Origin: Botryotinia globosa
Taxonomy: Eukaryota > Ascomycota > Leotiomycetes > Helotiales > Sclerotiniaceae
Direction of reading: 5' to 3'
DNA length: 64,000 nucleotides
Assembly (NCBI GenBank): GCA_014898425.1
Contig: RCSZ01000008.1
Span: 631,501-695,500 of the forward strand
The translations under genes were made by a program, and so were the position numbers. The notes under the pieces are model-generated. The model did no database searches. It was not told the origin of the DNA and was given only the letters and a program-made list of their open reading frames with translations. Shown here piece after piece: positions 36,589 to 47,304 of the stretch. Each line of letters starts with the position of its first letter. Within the stretch, counting starts at the first letter, position 1.

Positions 36589-37223
36589 GATTTCTCAAAT
36601 CTTTGATCTGGCGAACGGAGAAGAAACGTCTATAGAACTGTGAAATGAGGAGATGATTGTAGGAAAAGTTTAACGCATGAAGGTGACGTTGCGCAGTTCA
36701 CTCATTCTGCGGTTGCGGCTTGTTTCGAATGGGAGGATCCTCAACCAGGAAAATGCTGGTTTCAAATATGCGGGATGGGATGGATCCTTTTCGATAATAC
36801 CCTGGGAAGTAATTATTGCTCAAAGTGAGTTTTTGAGGATTGAATATGCAAGTAAAGATTGAGTTTGAGTTCAAATTCCCAAGAAATGGAGTCTCGTATG
36901 AAAGGTATCGAAGTCGGGTATGAAAGATGTGATTATGATTGGTGGCTTTCGTGGCTGGTAGGTTGATGAAGTAGCTGGAGCCAATCTTAATCCACAGTCA
37001 TCAATTGAATGTTCAAGCACCAATTGAATGGGAACCTTTGTAACAAATATAGAATTGTATGAAGTTTATAGTTTGAAGGATCGACAGTGACAATGGTGTA
37101 ACGAATGATGATTTAGACTGGCTAATTTATAAGTACTCGAGTAGGTAGTTTGAAGTCTCTTGTTTGTTGTGTGTGCTCCGGGATTTCTGTTTTGATCTTT
37201 CTTCGAGTCCAAGCGGAAGGGAT

Positions 37224-37292
37224 GGGATGATGGTGATGGTGATGGTCGGTGATGGTGATGGTTGGTGATGGTTGGTGATGGTGATGGTGATG
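37224..37292. repeat. GATGGT-type tandem repeats
   Basis: Hexamer-like GATGGT and related GGTTGGTGAT units are repeated with small changes for about 70 bp. A minus-strand frame reads as a His-rich peptide, which reflects composition only. Confidence 0.8.
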
Positions 37293-37573
37293 GTCTCTAT
37301 TCCAGATAGTCTCCACGTTTAGGTTTGAATAGGTACCTATGATGAGTTGAGACCTTGGTGGTATGTGTCTTTTCGATAGTGGTTTAATTGATTTGAAGTG
37401 AAGAACACGTAAGACTACAGAAGATGAATAATGATGATTCGTATTGGAAGTGATATCAGAGATTCAATCAATTGACAAGGCCAAGTTTGGATTTTGTACT
37501 TTGTACTTTGTATGCACTTATCAACAAGTGAGGTTTGAATGAAAGGTCGGTATGATCAAGATGGGATAGGATG

Positions 37574-37693
37574 GTATGTATGGTATGTATATATGTATGG
37601 TATGTATATATGTATGGTATGTATATGTATGGTATGTATATATGTATATATGTATATATGTATATATGTATATATATATGTATGGTATGTAAA
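37574..37693. repeat. TATGTA/TATGG tandem repeats
   Basis: Alternating GTATGTATATATGTATG and TATATATG words run for about 120 bp in a mixed tetranucleotide/dinucleotide array. Open frames on both strands give Tyr/Ile/Met repeats and are not genes. Confidence 0.85.
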
Positions 37694-38996
37694 AGGATTC
37701 CATTATGTTTTTAGTCACATGTACTATCTTGGGTCGGTATATAATACGAATGAATACCTAGGTACTTTCTCGATAACCAGGGGCTGGGTTGATTAAACGG
37801 CCAAGCGATAGCTACTCTACATACATACTTGGTATTACTCCAGAGACTAGAGTCCATGGAAAGGAAGGAGCTGGGGTAGGTATGTATGTTGTTATCAATT
37901 CTCAAATCCCCCTTGCTTCTCCCTCCCTCTGGTTGATAAGTACTTGTATATAAGTAAGATACATACATACTTCGTACTCGGTAATGATTCACAACGCAAT
38001 CCCCCACCGACCCATCCCCCGATCCATTCATCCCCACAGAATCCCGTCCATGGACCATGATCCATCCACCGACCTACAACCTACAGCCTACAGCCTCCCT
38101 CGATACGTGCGAAGAGAACATACCGAGTAGCAAGTACGTACGTCCCTAGGTAATAGGTATCCATCTAGTATCTACTAATCACGACCACGTCCCTCCCCAG
38201 CCCGCGCAATGCACACTCCGTAGTCTTTCACACTCCAAGACCCCCTACTCAGCAATCAGTACGGAGCAATCAGTAATCAGCAGTCAGTAATCAAGCAGTG
38301 AAAATATGGAGTAAGCTCTAAATAATTTCCTATCCATATTTGTATCCGCTTTTGCAAGATGAAACTCGAAACTCGAACACGCGAAACGAAACACAGAAGA
38401 GTCATGATGTTTGTAAGGCTTTGCGTTCATCTCTACTAGGAGTTTAGGAGTTCTCGAGAAGGTGTTCTCGAGTTGTTTGAGAATAGAGAGAGAGAGAGAG
38501 ATGGATAGATGAATAGATGGATAGATAGATGAATAGATAGATAGATGGATTTCTTATTATATTTATAATAATAGATAAATACCCAGCCAGATACCTATCC
38601 AAGATCTGAAACCCGTAGATATAAAATCCAACTTTCTATCCGCAATACAATTAATAATCCATTCACGTCACACATCATACGTAGAAAAGCGGTGTCTACT
38701 ACAGTAACCATTCCAAATCACAGCCCTCACCACCTTCAATTCCAGTACCCATCTACCTCTCTCCATACCTACCCAAGCCAGGTCGTCCACACACATGCCG
38801 TGTAACCACACACAATCCGGAGTTTTGGGTTGGAACTTTGCATGGTGGACTGTTGGAACATTGAAACCGTTGCATTTTGATCGGCTGACGTGAGCCCGTA
38901 TCAGCCAGTATCTAGAAACCTAGAAACCTAGGATCCCCTCTATTATCCATAATTTTTTTAATCTCAAAAATTATTACAACTAAAAAAGACCTATAT

Positions 38997-39299
38997 TTTT
39001 AAAACCTCTTTGTAATAAAAATATCCTTATATTTTTCAATTGTAGATTTATATACATCTTGATTGAATTAATAAAATAATTAAAATGTAAATTATAATAT
39101 AATATTATCTAAAGAATTTAATTATATATTATCAGAATAAAAAAGTTCCGAGATTGTTACAGAATATAACCCGATCGGGATTAATCGGAAATCAATTACT
39201 ATCAGATTGAGATTAGTCGGATATCTGTACATAAGGATACCTCTATATATTCTTAAAAATGACTATAAAAACCGATATTCTTATAGAGAGGTTTTACTA
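38997..39299. mobile_element. Degenerate miniature inverted-repeat element, pogo/Fot-like ends
   Basis: The left end reads TTTAAAACCTCTTTGTAATA. The complement of the right end (39299 leftwards) reads TAGTAAAACCTCTCTATAAG. Ten bases (TAAAACCTCT) are identical and further identity continues into AATATC. AAAACCTC(T) is the form seen at the ends of fungal pogo/Fot-class Tc1-mariner elements. The interior is about 300 bp, AT-rich, with no open frame and a CCCGATCGGG palindrome, so it would be a non-autonomous copy. A flanking TA duplication is only credible on the right. The whole lies in an AT-rich island reaching to about 40200. Confidence 0.5.
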
Positions 39300-40312
39300 T
39301 ATATATAAACGATTTCTTTTCTATTACTTTCATTTCTTTTCATTCGATTTTATTAATTTATTGCCTTAACATCTTTTAGTAAGTTTATTAGTCTGGTCGT
39401 ATAAATCGTATCTTCGTATATTTGTATATATGAATGATTATTAAAAACCCATCTAGCATTACTCAGAATAAGATATCTATCTGATAGGATAATAATATAC
39501 TAGGTAGTCAGGTACCGAAAGTTAGTAACAAGTACCTAGGTAGGTATCTACGATAAGTAAGGTGTGAATTTTTCAAGTCAATTAACCTATGGATTTAAGA
39601 ATGTAAATCTAAATATCCTTTTTCTTTCTTCTCTACTCAGATACCTATCTATCTATGTAACAATAATTAATGGATTTTTTGTGATTATTGTAATGTGATA
39701 TTATTATATATTATACTAGACCAGGAGATAGCACATATATCAAACCACCTAGATACTCTATCATATTTCTAAGATCTGGATTGAATACTATTAGATGGGT
39801 AGTAGTACTAATTGTAAAGAGGAGCGATTGATAGTGTGTACCTATGTATTACTAGAGAGGTAGTATTGATATATGAATTTGTATAGACTTCATATCATCA
39901 AGATTGTTGTTGTGGAAAGAATATAATGATGGGTTTATAAGTTACTGTACTAGAAATTGTCTAATCGTCTTTACTATTTGGGAATCTTATTAGAATATAT
40001 ACATATCACGAATAAGAAATGGGAGTAATCATTCATTCACATGTAATAAATATAATACTTGGGCCTATATATGTCCTCCATCAAGAGTCTCTTTTGATTT
40101 TTGGTAATTCGTTTTCATCTTGGAAATCTTTTTGATGGTTAGATATATGATAGAAAACTACTCATAGAAGTAGGTAGGTATCTATCATCACCAAAGTAAT
40201 ATCACCATGTCAGTAAGTGATCATCTGGAGAAATAATCATACATCTCTGCCTACCTACCAAGAAACCTACAGTCTTTTCCATCTTACCCATTTAAACCAC
40301 ATCAATCCCACC
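39300..40312. other. AT-rich island, right part
   Basis: No gene or clear element is supported. The AT-rich character of the MITE region continues, with several TAGGTAC/CTACCTA words. It probably represents aged repeats. Confidence 0.45.
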
Positions 40313-40390
40313 ATGTCCCTATCAACTCTCCAACCCACCATGTCCCTATCAACTCTCCAACCCACCATGTCCCTATCAACTCTCCAACCC
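40313..40390. repeat. 27-bp tandem repeat, about 2.9 copies
   Basis: Units start at 40313, 40340 and 40367, each beginning ATGTCCCTATCAACTCTCCA; the last unit is three bases short. The copies are identical, so the triplication is recent compared with the decay that follows. Each unit repeats a start codon in the same frame. Confidence 0.95.
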
Positions 40391-40594
40391 AACGCACTCT
40401 ATCTACATCGCTCTATTAACCCGCAAATACTCTAACCAACCCGATGACTTCCACTGGGCACTCTACCTCCACCACAACGCTCAAAAAGCGGCATTAAATA
40501 CCACGTCCGAAACCGCGGTGCAGGCTGGACTGTAGATCACGGAACAAAGATTTGCGGGATGGCTAATACGCGGGTTGACTTTTTGAATCCGTGA
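40313..40594 (+). pseudogene. Relict of a small 'HWAL' family fungal gene (DUF6914-like) with triplicated start
   Basis: The first ATG (40313) opens a 27-bp unit repeated nearly three times, each with its own ATG (40313, 40340, 40367) encoding MSLSTLQPT. After PNALY the frame must change to read IALLTRKYSNQPDDFHWALY followed by LHHNAQK. It must change again at the A5 run near 40483 to read SGIKYHVRNRGAGWTVDHGT and then KICGMANTRVDFLNP before a stop at 40592-40594. The order NALY, HWAL, Y/HV(K/R)N, W recalls the small fungal family known as DUF6914. The present copy has two frameshifts and no downstream half, so it is not functional. Family naming is from memory of the motif order. Confidence 0.55.
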
Positions 40595-41853
40595 TTATGA
40601 TTGCAGTGTGGTATGTGCGAATATCAAACAGACGGACGGTGAAGAGGTCTGAACAAGCACGAACAAGCTCAGCATGCCCAGAAATGGTCGGGTTTAACAT
40701 AACTCGCTTTCATAATCACTCTGATAGAGAACCGAAATCCCAGCAGTTCATACACTCCCACCTACCTGTGTATAAATCCGAATACGATATTATGTAGTTC
40801 ATGTAACTCTCTTCATAAGGCTACTAGGTACTTTCATCCGTGCCAAGGAGACTGACTACCTCATCAACCATCAACTGCGTCAGCTAATCGATCGTTGACT
40901 TGGAACTAGTGAACTACATGTGAGAATAGCGTGTGCACTATTTTTTGGTTTGTTATTAGATGGATCATGGACCCCGGGACCCCGAGGTCTCTGGAGTGAT
41001 CCATGGCTGGTGTGATGGCTGGTGTGATGGCTGGTGTGATGGCTGGTGTGATGGCTGGTGTGATGGAAGTCCCTCATTTGATTCGACATAGCCGCTTCAA
41101 GGGAACGAAGAGGAGTACTGTATGGATATATAATATATCGTCAAACTATAAACAATAAACCATCTCCAATTGGTCAAGAGAGGAAATGCTTCTCCCACCT
41201 TAATCATCTTCGTACTCAGACAAGGATTCTTACAAAGTACATACGATACTTCACACATTACTTCATAATACATCAATGATCGCCCTTTCCCTGCTGGTCC
41301 GTGATTCTGATGGAGAACTGTAAGCCCCACCAGATGCGAGCGATAGGTAGGTATAGATAATAGGTACCATATAATTTCTTTGTATTTGATTACATTCTTG
41401 GCATTGTATAAGCCAAGAGAAATTGGGACAGTGAGAATTTAACTTGTTTTTGATAGAAATGAATGATAATTATTGTTGTTGTTGTTGTTGTTGGACTTTT
41501 TTCGCCTTTTGTTGTCATTGCCACGGTGATATTCGCTTTTCAGGAAGCAAAAACTTCCTTCTATCTTATTTTTGATTCCATGTCCTGTGAGGGAGTGAAT
41601 TGACAACTTTAGACCTACCTATCTAATTGCGATCAGAGGGAAGATACGCAGCGAGTAATTCGAGGTTGCACAAAGCATTATATTACGCATTTGGCTCAAC
41701 TGGTAGGAACGCGGACGGGCCGTATCGTTTACTTTCCAAAAGGATCAACAATTGAATCTTCTCCTTCGTTTTCGCGCACATCACCGACAATAAATACGCA
41801 TAACCATACATACACATAATCTACAGCTTCGGAATTCCCAGCTCCCACAAACA
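40595..41853. other. Upstream region of the PhoD-like gene
   Basis: No gene is supported. It holds five copies of a 12-bp repeat (separate entry), a (GTT)6-like tract near 41474-41492 and the promoter side of the metallophosphatase gene. Confidence 0.5.
41003..41062. repeat. 12-bp tandem repeat ATGGCTGGTGTG, five copies
   Basis: Five perfect units lie end to end, from 41003 to 41062. The reverse frame reads a His/Thr/Ser repeat within a short open frame that I do not accept as a gene. Confidence 0.95.
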
Positions 41854-44800
41854 ATGGCAGCTCACTATCGGGACGATCTCCTTCACGGAAAAGAGCATAT
41901 CGATACCCACGCGTCCTCGAATCCATGGCGCCACCAAGAATCCACCGCATTTTCCAATCATGCAAACATCGGAGCTCGAGGAGTAGATGGCAGAAATGAA
42001 AAAGAGGATTTGGCCAGTTTTCTCAATAAAGCGCGAGTCCAAGGCAAAGGTTCACCTAGTCCGCATAGACCAATTGTACTAGCTGGGAATGCGCAGTCCG
42101 AGGAACTTGAAGCTGCGAGAAGGGAACAAGAAGAATTGGAACACAAGGATGCCGTGAATGGGGTGCAGAGAACTGGCGCGGGAGCAACGGTTAAGTGTGG
42201 TCCGTTGCTGAATTATAGACGGATGGAAAATGATGTTTGGTTTGGGAGTGTGTTGATTGTGGTTGATACGCATACGGTCAGGGAAGATGCAGTACCAGAG
42301 TTGAGATTACGAGTTCAAGACAGGAGACAAGCGACACAAAATGGTAATGGGGTGGGTATTGCCACTGGAACTGATCAATTGAATGGTCATGATCAAGCGC
42401 CTGGGATTATTAACGAGGTAGATTATTCTGAGAACGTAAACCCAACACGAACATCAAATGGCGATATTCCTCAACAAAATGGAGTGTCCGATACTTCTAG
42501 CGATTGGGAAGAAATCAAAGTTAGAGGAGTCAAGCTTTATGCAGATGTTGTGAACACTTTCTGGAGATTTCACATCCAAGTCCCAATGCTACAGGAAGAA
42601 CTTCGATGCGAATACACAATTCCCGGTCTCACATTTGCCGAGGGGGGCAAGACGGATAGACAAACCTTTTTCGTACCAGCGGTTACCGAGAGCATGAGAA
42701 TAATGTTTCATTCTTGTAATGGGTTTAGTGTGGGAACAGATGAGGACGCTTATAGTGGTGCATGTCTTTGGAGGGATGTCGCACGACAACATGAGGAAGC
42801 GCCTTTCCATGTTATGTAGGGATATCCTCGATTTTGGAATTGGTACAAACTAACGTTCAATAGGCTTGGTGGTGGAGATCAGATTTATAATGATGGAATC
42901 AGAGTCAATGGTCCTCTGAGACCTTGGACTGATATCGGTAATCCTATCAAGAGAAGGGAATATCCTTTCCCCGAACAGTTGAGGAGAGATTGCGATGATT
43001 ATTATGTCAAGAATTATATTCGCTGGTAAGTCAATGGCTGGAGTAGAAGATTTAGGCTGTGAAAATTGACTAGGATTTAGGTATTCCACAGAACCGTTCG
43101 CTGCGATGAATGGAAAGATCCCTCAAGTCAACCTTTGGGATGATCATGACGTAAGTATCTTTTTGTCTCATGATAGGTTTAGCTACTAATCAATTTAATA
43201 GATCATTGATGGCTTTGGTTCATACGTTGATGAATTCATGCGTTGTCCCGTTTTCCGCGGCATTGGTGGTGTTGCTCATAAATACTATTTACTCTTCCAG
43301 CATCATCTTGCACCTCCGGCATCTACATTTACAACTGGTGCGTTATTCTTCAGACCATTTTTCCCCCATACTAACATTTCTTAGATGCACCCCAGACTAT
43401 GTCTGCGAACGGAGGCGGGATTGATCCACGTCAAATAGAAAACACATATGTATTGGAGAATGACGTTCCTGATTCAAGTTATATCATTGGTGATAGCCCT
43501 GGTGTAAGTACTTTCTCGTTGTCTCATATATAAAGCTAATCGTTTGCAGCCATATGTAGCTGAGCGCTCCCGTAGCATTTATGCAAGATTAGGCGCAAGA
43601 GTTGCTTTCTTCGGTATTGATGCGAGAACAGAAGTAAGTAGTCACACTTCCCGACAACGGTATGATATTAACCTTTAATCTAGCGTACACGCCATCAAGT
43701 GAACTATCCAGAAACATACAAGAAAATCTTCGATCGTCTTAGAGAAGAACTTACGGCCGCAAAAGATTCTCCAAATCCTATTCAACATCTTATTATCTTA
43801 CTAGGAATCCCTATCGCCTACCCAGTAAGTCTGGTATTGCAATCTAAATATGCTCTGATGCTAATATTTGTAGCGTTTGACTTGGCTAGAGAATATTTTT
43901 TCGAGCCCCTTAATGGGCCCACTCAAATTTATGAATAAGCGATTTGGATTTGGTTAGCGATATCTTATACATCCATTTATCAATGTTGATTACTAACTTA
44001 TATTGCTAGGCGGAAGTTTCTTCAATCATTTCGATGGCAGTGTAGATCTTCTCGATGATCTCGATGATCATTACACAGCACATACCCACAAAAAAGAACG
44101 TCACTACATTGTCAAACAACTTCAATCCCTTGCATCCGAATTCTCAGTCCGTATCACCATTCTTGGTGGCGACGTACATCTCGCTGCCGTTGGACGTTTC
44201 TATTCAAATCCTCACTTGAAAATCCCAGTTTCGACAGATTACAAGTATATGGCAAATATCATTTCTTCAGCAATTGTTAATAAGCCTCCTCCGCAAGCGG
44301 TCGCGAATCTATTGGCGAAGAGAAATAAAATTCATCATTTAGATAAAGAGACAGATGAGACACTGTTGAGTTTCTTTGATAGAGATCCGGGAGAGGAGAA
44401 GAAGAGTAGCAAGAGCAATAATGTCACGATGCCAAGTCGAAACTGGGCAGTACTCACAGAAAATTCACCTTCCTCGGCATCTTCCATTCCGCCCCAGAAT
44501 GAAAATGGTGAAACACCAATCGATTCCTCCTCCGGGCCCTACGATCTCCCTCCCTCTGAAGTACCAAAAGATGGACACTCTCCTCTCCACAAGGGAGAAC
44601 AGGGCGCAGGAAGCGCATACAAGGCAGCGGATCCGCAATATCACGGCAAGAGCGGAGATGGAAGCCTAGACGTGGTGGTCCGAGTCGAGATTGATCAGCA
44701 TGATGCAGAGGGTAAGACGAGGGCGTATGGCATGAGCGTACCGGTTTTGAGATATAAGGGCGTGCCGTTGGTCGTGGAGGAGGGGAGGAGGAGTTGGGCG

Positions 44801-44884
44801 GGGGGAAGGAGAAGTTTGAGAGAGAAGAAGAGTAGGACTTCTGTGGCGGGGAGGGGGGGGAGCGCGGGGAGAGAAGATGTTTAG
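41854..44884 (+). CDS. PhoD-like metallophosphatase
   Basis: Nine exons (41854-42815, 42864-43025, 43081-43150, 43202-43337, 43385-43503, 43550-43633, 43684-43824, 43874-43952, 44010-44884) join in frame to 875 aa. All eight introns are 46-57 bp with GT/AG ends. The metallophosphatase core is complete: LGGGDQIYNDGIRVNGPLRP (exon 1/2), NLWDDHDIIDGFGSYVDEF (exon 3/4), and ITILGGDVHLAAVGRF late, giving the Asp/His/Asn-type metal site. NGFSVGTDEDAYSGACLW precedes the core. The N-terminal 250 residues carry a beta-rich region (WFGSVLIVVDTHTV), and the C-terminal 150 are disordered and charged. PhoD enzymes are phosphodiesterases/alkaline phosphatases. The fungal type has no signal peptide, so it probably acts inside the cell, on an unknown substrate. 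Confidence 0.93.
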
Positions 44885-46148
44885 AGTTGAGGAGGGAGGA
44901 GAATGAGTGAGTGGTTAGTGGTTTAATGGTGAGGATGCTGGGGATTGGAATTGGACGCGTTTGTCGATAATAGTATATCCATGTCCATGGAATGGATTGG
45001 ACGGGTTGGGGATTCTTTGATACCAGGATTGCGATATCTTTCCTCTCTTCTTTCTGCTGTCGTAAATGTATTTGTAATTAGTTAATATTGTATCGTTATC
45101 GTTATCGTTATTATTATTATCATCGTCATTGTCATTTGTATTGTCATTGGTATTGTCATTGGTATTGTCATTGGTATTGTCATTGGTATTGTCATTGGTA
45201 TTGTCATTGGTATTGTCATTGTCATTGCATAATTCATAATACTCACTAGGTAATCCATCATCCGCTACAAATTATTTATCACGTCTTTGGCATTTCCACA
45301 TCTGCACATCTGCACATCTTCATATCTGTCTATATAATTCCAAATCAAGCGAGACTTTAATCGTGCAGATTTTATGGTAGGTACCTAGCTAGCTAGATAG
45401 ATAAATCTTGAACGACGTTTCAATTTTTCTTCTCCAAGGCTAGTTGTAATACATAATAATAATAACAAACACGAGAGAGAAAATAAAATAAAATGAAATG
45501 GTATCTACAACGCCGCCAATGCAAAAAGATCAATAAAAAATAAAAAATAGAGCAAGAACTTTTTGGGAAATGGGTTGGTATCATGATGAGATGGGTTGTG
45601 GTGAGTTATATTTGCGAGATATTGTGCAGAAACCTGGGGTATGAAGATCGAATTCGCTGTTTCTTCTCGCGTGGATGGATTCGGGACAAGTTGAGTTTTC
45701 ATGGCATAATCACCTTGTTGCTTGTAGGGTAGGAGTTGAATACCATGGTTGGAGAAGCCGTCTTATTATATACTGAAAGTGACTCCGTTGGATTGCAGTA
45801 ATTTTCTTTATTTGCTTTGTTATTTTACGATGGATTTTGACTCTTTGTTTTCAAGATAAAACCTTCTGAGGAGGTTGATTGTTGAGTATGGGGTCGTTAA
45901 GATTGTGTTGGTTTGAATTATGGGTATTGTTAAGCAAATAGATGTTCCGGTCGTTGGGACTCCTTACTTGATCTTGTGGTGTCGAAAGGTGTGGAAATGT
46001 GCCAGAGTGAGCCGAAGGCAGTCGACAGGGCCTCCGAGGATTATTCTTAGAGCATTTCTCATAGCCGGTGATTTTGAAATCCTTCTCGAACGAATATCTT
46101 CCAAGAATACCAACGGGTACCATGTGAGACAAAATACGATTTACCGTC
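44885..46148. other. Convergent intergenic region
   Basis: This is the shared 3' side of the metallophosphatase and TMA17-like genes. It contains a 12-bp repeat array and several TTATTATTATC-like simple tracts. A short minus-strand frame (45505-45702) with a hydrophobic C-terminus looks like chance. No gene is supported. Confidence 0.55.
45138..45221. repeat. 12-bp tandem repeat GTATTGTCATTG, seven copies
   Basis: Seven perfect or near-perfect units occur in a row, flanked by shorter GTCATT and TATCGT words that extend the low-complexity zone to about 45090-45230. It is located about 250 bp after the metallophosphatase stop. Confidence 0.9.
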
Positions 46149-46889
46149 TCACAAATGCATACCTTCCTCCTCATCCGCACCAGCATCTTCGCGCATCCGT
46201 GATTCCATTGCTCGACGTAAAGCTTCATCGTCCAATCTTCCTCCCGTGTTCGTAATTGCTGTGGTTCCATTTGTTGCGACTCCGTTCGCCGCTGATACCC
46301 CATTCACTGTTGTAGGTGCGGCTGTAGCTGCAGGTGTTGGATCCATCACAACTTCACCTCCCACAATACGTCCCGTAGTAAATGTTCCATCGGCCCAAGG
46401 GTTACTCCTATTTTCCTCATTCGCAGAGGTTGTGCCGTTTGTCGCAGGAGCGGGAGATGACACATCTTCTTCTAACTTAGATTCGGCGCCAGCTTCATAT
46501 TCGCCCCATACTCCACCTCGAGCTTCGATTTCTGTGCGGAGAAGTGAGATGCGGGTTTCCATGCGGGCTATTACAATTTCGTTTTCGCGAATGGCGTCAA
46601 TACTACCAGAGCTTATTAGTAACTTCTTCTAAGAGGATCGCCTTCTCATTTTTTGTAAAGTATGGAGAAGAAATCAAAGGAGAACAACATACCAATCTTC
46701 ATCTGCCTTCCCATCTACACATTCGGGAGCTCTCCCTTCAGCGAAAGGTTTCAATTCTTCGTTGGAATAATCGAGATGTGCGATGGAATTGCGTAGTTCC
46801 GCAGCTTTGAGGTGAAGGGTGGACATGGGGAGATCTTTCAGAGCTTCTGCGAAGGCAGCAGGGGAGATTGGGAGAGCGTCGGCGGACAT
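46149..46889 (-). CDS. TMA17: Tma17/Adc17-type proteasome assembly chaperone
   Basis: In yeast this small protein helps Rpt3-Rpt6 pairing when the 19S base is built and is induced by proteasome stress. Two exons on the minus strand (46889-46693, 46602-46149) give 216 aa. Exon 1 contains LPMSTLHLKAAELRNSIAHL and then DYSNEELKPFA. After the intron comes CIDAIRENEIVIARMETRIS followed by LLRTEIEARG. Both match the two helices of the family ('E(I/L)xNSIxHLxxSN', 'VRENExVIxxxxxRxxxLExE'). The remaining 110 residues are an Ala/Thr/Asn-rich linker and an acidic end, EEEGMHL. I chose the acceptor TAG at 46605-46603. An alternative AAG nine bases earlier would add three residues. The start Met is at 46889. 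It shares a 415-bp divergent promoter with PCP1. Confidence 0.7.
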
Positions 46890-47304
46890 ATTGATTTTTG
46901 GGTAGATTTGAGAATTATTTGTCAAGTTCGTGGATGCTATTGGAGTTGTGGATAGCTCGTGCGACTATGTCTAGATTTGGAAGTCGTGAAAGCTGATATT
47001 CCCTTGTCAGTAAACGGGAGAGGTGTTCGCTCTTCAAATTTTCGAAATTTACAGAGAAAATTTCGAGGTGTTGTGAATTGATGATTGTATCTGAGAGATT
47101 GTAATAAGTGATAGGAATGGAGGGGTTGAAGTCGAGGTAACAGCTGCCCGCGCGGAATTATCGCATATTGGTCCGTGCGCATATATTTTCTATGATCTCC
47201 AAATCCAATCTTTAGTAAATTCGATGGCGAATAAGAACGCCATAGCGGGGTTCCCTCATCCAATGATTCAAAGCAAGGTATGACATTATAGTAAGAAGTT
47301 GAAG
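46890..47304. promoter_or_regulatory. Divergent promoter region TMA17 / PCP1
   Basis: Only 415 bp separate the two start codons on opposite strands, so both promoters must lie here. I see no TATA box at a good distance on either side. A CTTCTTCAACTT-like complement and a CGCGCGG-type GC patch (47148-47155) are the only stand-outs. A minus-strand open frame here is not a gene. Confidence 0.5.

Larger units (their letters stand above)
36589..38996. other. Gene-poor region with simple repeats
   Basis: No gene is supported. It includes the divergent upstream side of the 443-aa protein gene, GATGGT-type repeats (37224-37292), a TATGTA array (37574-37693), CAATCAGTAATCAGCAGT-like direct repeats (38257-38300), an AG tract and GATAGATG tetramers (38485-38550). 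A chain of GTACCTA/TAGGTAC words recurs through the region. Confidence 0.6.

Noticed and set aside
37521..37796. Tyr/Ile/Met-rich open frames on both strands
   Set aside because: Both are translations of the TATGTA microsatellite.
41003..41062. Possible CRISPR-like direct repeats
   Set aside because: The 12-bp units abut with no spacers; the genome is eukaryotic.
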